From Parietaria judaica (taxonomy: Eukaryota > Streptophyta > Magnoliopsida > Rosales > Urticaceae): a DNA stretch of 64,000 nucleotides. Below the pieces are notes generated by a model. It saw only the letters and a program-made list of their open reading frames with translations, had not been told where the DNA came from and did no database searches. The stretch covers positions 39,238,232-39,302,231 of the forward strand of contig OX940862.1 of the NCBI GenBank assembly GCA_954871525.1, given 5' to 3'. The position numbers and the translations under genes were made by a program. Shown in pieces: positions 60,494-64,000 of this stretch (the stretch's first letter is position 1; each line of letters starts with the position of its first letter).

Positions 60494-61783
60494 TTTTAAT
60501 TGTTGTAGTTTTATTAATATAATTTTGAATTGTTGTGAGTTATTTTGTTATTTGAAAAAGTATTAAATGTAATGTTGGATTGTTGTGAGTGATTTTGTTG
60601 TTTTAAAACTATTAAATGTAATATTTAATTGCTGTAAGTGATTTTGTTGTTTTAAAATTATTAAATGTAATGTTTAACTGTTGTAAGCGATTATGTTGTT
60701 TTAATATTAAATTTAATGATGAATTGTTCGAAGTGATTTTGTTGATTTAAAATTAATAAATGTAATGAAGTATGATACTCGCCGCGGCACAATGTTAACA
60801 ATGCCTTGGCAAGACCTATTGACTCATGATTAATAACCGTAGTCGAACTCACGCCACGGCATATCAAAATCTATGCCTCGGCATTTTTACAATGGCCGCG
60901 GCAGAATGGTAGTAACGCCGCGGCGTTTAGTGACTTACAGAGTCCATGCTCTCTGTATAATTTGAAACAACATATAGGCCTCGGCATGGTATCACCAAGC
61001 CGTGGCTTCGTTGGCCATGCCAAGGCATGGGTAACAGAATGCCGCAGCTTACATCGTCTGTTTACCAAAGTACCCTCACAATATGCAACTCGCCGAGGCC
61101 TCTCTTGAAAGTGCCGCGGCGAGTTGCATAATCAAGAGGGCAAATTTGTAAATTAAAATGAAGCCACAGCGTGTTCATTCAAATGCCGCGGCATGATAAG
61201 TAAATTTACAATGTAACTATTAGTTATCATATTAATTGTAACACAATTTTAGTAAATTAAATTATCTCATTAATAAACTATGAAAATGTTGATAATTTTA
61301 TTATAAAAAAAAACAAAATAATGCACTTAATAATGATAACTAAATGATCTTTCAAACAAAAAACACAACATAGTACTATTAATTATATAATTTTTCAAAC
61401 CAAAAATATAAAAAATTAATATAATTACAGTTTAATTTTATGGGTTTAAAGTCTAGGGTAAAATTGTAAAAATTAATTAACCACGCCGCGGCTTATTTTG
61501 TAGAAGCCACGGCTTTATCTCAAACGTCGGATATATCCGTTGCAGAAACTGAACACGCCGCGGCATATTGAACCCCTGCCGCGGCTTTCTATCGCTGACA
61601 CAAAAACGGCTAGTTTTTTTTTTCACCCGAATTATTACCCCACAACGGTAATAAACGGCTATATTTGTTAACAACGTTTAAATTCACACAAATTTTCTAT
61701 TTAAACCTATACTTGTTCACATTTTATTCTATGTTTCATCAAATTAATCCTTAGATTCAAAAATATCATCATTTTACTTTGTT

Positions 61784-62227
61784 ATGGATGATCCGTCTTG
61801 TTTCGGTTCGTCATCGGAATATCATCAGGGATTCTTTTTCGGGTTTACCTCTTCCTCTTCCTCCGATGATGATAGTTTTTCTATGGATACAAGTTCCAAT
61901 AATACTATTGTCATATCCTCCGACGACACCGAGGAGTTTGAAATGCCTCCGAATCCAACTCTAAATCGGACCTCTCGTGCCGGTGGGCCACGACCGACGA
62001 GGGGCCGTGGGCGTGGGCGGGGACGTGGTAGGCCACCGTCTTTTCTATGGGAAACAGATTTTCAAATGAGGCTCAAATGGAACAATGAGACTCAAACTCA
62101 AGATAGGTACGCCAAATGCAAATGGTGCCGTCAAGAGATTCTCGCAATCGTTGAACGAGGCACAACTCATTTACGCCGACATGCTAATCGTTGTCGTAGA
62201 GATTTAGGTATTGATGACGAATTATGA
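61784..62227 (+). CDS. BED zinc finger protein, copy 36 (short, 147 aa)
   Basis: Two hexamers, like copy 22 but without its G16V, so the contraction may be independent. Late-type leader between two early-type neighbours (35 and 37). Confidence 0.81.
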   Translation: MDDPSCFGSSSEYHQGFFFGFTSSSSSDDDSFSMDTSSNNTIVISSDDTEEFEMPPNPTLNRTSRAGGPRPTRGRGRGRGRGRPPSFLWETDFQMRLKWNNETQTQDRYAKCKWCRQEILAIVERGTTHLRRHANRCRRDLGIDDEL

Positions 62228-63518
62228 TTTTAATTGTTGTAGTTTTATTAATATAATTTTGAATTGTTGTGAGTTATTTTGTTATTTGAAAAAGTATTAA
62301 ATGTAATGTTGGATTGTTGTGAGTGATTTTGTTGTTTTAAAACTATTAAAAGTAATATTTAATTGCTGTAAGTGATTTTGTTGTTTTAAAATTATTAAAT
62401 GTAATGTTTAACTGTTGTAAGCGATTATGTTGTTTTAATATTAAATTTAATGATGAATTGTTCGAAGTGATTTTGTTGTTTTAAAATTAATAAATGTAAT
62501 GAAGTATGATACTCGCCGCGGCACAATGTTAACAATGCCTTGGCAAGACCTATTGACTCATGATTAATAACCGTAGTCGAACTCACGCCACGGCATATCA
62601 AAATCTATGCCTCGGCATTTTTACAATGGCCGCGGCAGAATGGTAGTAACGCCGCGGCGTTTAGTGACTTACAGAGTCCATGCTCTCTGTATAATTTGAA
62701 ACAACATATAGGCCTCGGCATGGTATCACCAAGCCGTGGCTTCGTTGGCCATGCCAAGGCATGGGTAACAGAATGCCGCAGCTTACATCGTCTGTTTACC
62801 AAAGTACCCTCACAATATGCAACTCCCCGAGGCCTCTCTTGAAAGTGCCGCGGCGAGTTGCATAATCAAGAGGGCAAATTTGTAAATTAAAATGAAGCCA
62901 CAGCGTGTTCATTCAAATGCCGCGGCATGATAAGTAAATTTACAATGTAACTATTAGTTATCATATTAATTGTAACACAATTTTAGTAAATTAAATTATC
63001 TCATTAATAAACTATGAAAATGTTGATAATTTTATTATAAAAAAAAAACAAAATAATGCACTTAATAATGATAACTAAATAATCGTTCAAACAAAAAACA
63101 CAACATAGTACTATTAATTATATAATTTTTCAAACCAAAAATATAAAAAATTAATATAATTACAGTTTAATTTTATGGGTTTAAAGTCTAGGGTAAAATT
63201 GTAAAAATTAATTAACCACGCCGCGGCTTATTTTGTAGAAGCCACGGCTTTATCTCAAACGTCAGATATATCCGTTGCAGAAACTGAACACGCCGCGGCA
63301 TATAGAACCCCTGCCGCGGCTTTCTATCGCTGACACAAAAACGGCTAGTTTTTTTCTTCACCCGAATTATTACCCCACAACGGTAATAAACGGCTATATT
63401 TGTTAACAACGTTTAAATTCACACAAATTTTCTATTTAAACCTATACTTGTTCACATTTTATTCTATGTTTCATCAAATTAATCCTTAGATTCAAAAATA
63501 TCATCATTTTACTTTGTT

Positions 63519-63974
63519 ATGGATGATCCGTCTTGTTTCGGTTCGTCATCGGAATATCATCAGGGATTCTTTTTCGGGTTTACCTCTTCCTCTTCCTCCG
63601 ATGATGATAGTTTTTCTATGGATACAAGTTCCAATAATACTATTGTCATATCCTCCGACGACACCGAGGAGTTTGAAATGCCTCCGAATCCAACTCTAAA
63701 TCGGACCTCTCGTGCCGGTGGGCCACGACCGACGAGGGGGCGGGGGCGTGGGCGTGGGCGTGGGCGGGGACGTGGTAGGCCACCGTCTTTTCTATGGGAA
63801 ACAGATTTTCAAATGAGGCTCAAATGGAACAATGAGACTCAAACTCAAGATAGGTACGCCAAATGCAAATGGTGCCGTCAAGAGATTCTCGCAATCGTTG
63901 AACGAGGCACAACTCATTTACGCCGACATGCTAATCGTTGTCGTAGAGATTTAGGTATTGATGACGAATTATGA
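63519..63974 (+). CDS. BED zinc finger protein, copy 37 (last in window)
   Basis: 151 aa. The first repeat of the RG run is CGGGGG rather than CGTGGG (silent), and the run begins with the early-type GGG, so this is not a late-type allele. Early-type leader with the broken palindrome. The upstream hairpin arm carries the same ctcccc change (near 62825) as that of copy 35. Confidence 0.81.
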   Translation: MDDPSCFGSSSEYHQGFFFGFTSSSSSDDDSFSMDTSSNNTIVISSDDTEEFEMPPNPTLNRTSRAGGPRPTRGRGRGRGRGRGRGRPPSFLWETDFQMRLKWNNETQTQDRYAKCKWCRQEILAIVERGTTHLRRHANRCRRDLGIDDEL

Positions 63975-64000
63975 TTTTAATTGTTGTAGTTTTATTAATA

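Larger units (their letters stand above)
1..64000 (+). repeat. Tandem array of 37 gene-bearing ~1.74 kb monomers
   Basis: The same sequence recurs from end to end in one orientation. ATG-to-ATG distances are mostly 1,734-1,752 bp and average 1,740 bp; outliers are 1,696 and 1,698 bp (one minisatellite repeat lost) and 1,759 bp (gene-internal GTGGGC expansion, 8 bp or so elsewhere). The window opens inside a spacer, at the point equivalent to position 1743, and closes 26 bp after the last stop codon, so both array ends lie outside. Monomers differ by scattered substitutions, homopolymer changes and short indels. No other gene, rRNA, tRNA or unrelated insertion interrupts the array. Confidence 0.99.
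54301..64000. repeat. Array block E (mosaic of early and late types, copies 32-37)
   Basis: Leaders alternate: 32 early, 33 and 34 late, 35 early, 36 late, 37 early. Copies 32, 35 and 37 share CAGATATATCCG, so they are sisters. Spacers after copies 32 and 33 are the early type otherwise confined to the first 13 kb. The hairpin change ctcccc recurs about 3.47 kb apart. The window stops 26 bp after the stop of copy 37, in the start of the 3' region. Confidence 0.78.

Noticed and set aside
1..64000. CRISPR array or prokaryotic repeat
   Set aside because: Repeat unit is 1.74 kb with a gene; there are no 25-40 bp repeats with unique spacers and no cas-like genes. The regulatory layout is eukaryotic.
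1..64000. rDNA or histone cluster
   Set aside because: No rRNA-like, 5S-like or histone-fold sequence is present in the monomer.

Overview
The whole 64 kb window is one head-to-tail tandem array. Thirty-seven copies of a monomer of about 1,740 bp (range 1,696-1,759 bp from ATG to ATG) run in one orientation, and no unique flanking DNA is visible at either end. Each monomer has one short intronless + strand gene of about 450 bp and an AT-rich spacer of about 1.29 kb. By reading, 33 copies are intact from the usual ATG. Two (units 3 and 4) have an 8-bp deletion rescued by a second, overlapping ATG. Two adjacent copies (units 15 and 16) are dead.

The 147-155 aa protein has a Ser/Asp-rich acidic N-terminus, a hydrophobic-acidic stretch that looks like a SUMO-interacting motif, an Arg-Gly run ending in an AT-hook-like RGRP, and a C-terminal BED-type zinc finger (Cx2C-x17-H-x3-C). 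BED fingers of this form (GTTHLRRHANRC) are typical of plant hAT transposases and genes derived from them, but no transposase catalytic or dimerisation domain follows. The finger, the plant-like promoter elements and the UGUA/AATAAA-type 3' end suggest a flowering plant nuclear genome. This is inference; nothing in the window identifies a species.

Every spacer has the same order: (1) a T/G-rich minisatellite of five ~49-bp repeats just after the stop, with an AATAAA; (2) about 410 bp carrying 14 GC-rich words of the form GCCNNGGC, most 20-22 bp apart, plus two hairpin-forming inverted repeats; (3) about 290 bp of AT-rich DNA with a variable poly(A) run; (4) four more GCCNNGGC words in two pairs around a 12-bp palindrome; (5) three AACGG (MSA/MYB-like) boxes, a TATA-like box, a seven-codon upstream ORF and the gene's ATG.

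The array has internal history. Units 1-7, 8-15, 16-18 and 19-31 carry different sets of linked variants. Units 32-37 are a mosaic of the early and late types. Units 27-28 and 29-30 are a two-unit (3.44 kb) duplication, and the spacers around units 11-13 share private variants. Silent and amino-acid-changing differences look close to neutral, so the sameness of the copies is better explained by recent amplification and exchange than by selection on each copy. The most interesting possibility is a self-contained system: a multicopy DNA-binding BED protein whose own array supplies hundreds of regularly spaced palindromic candidate binding sites.
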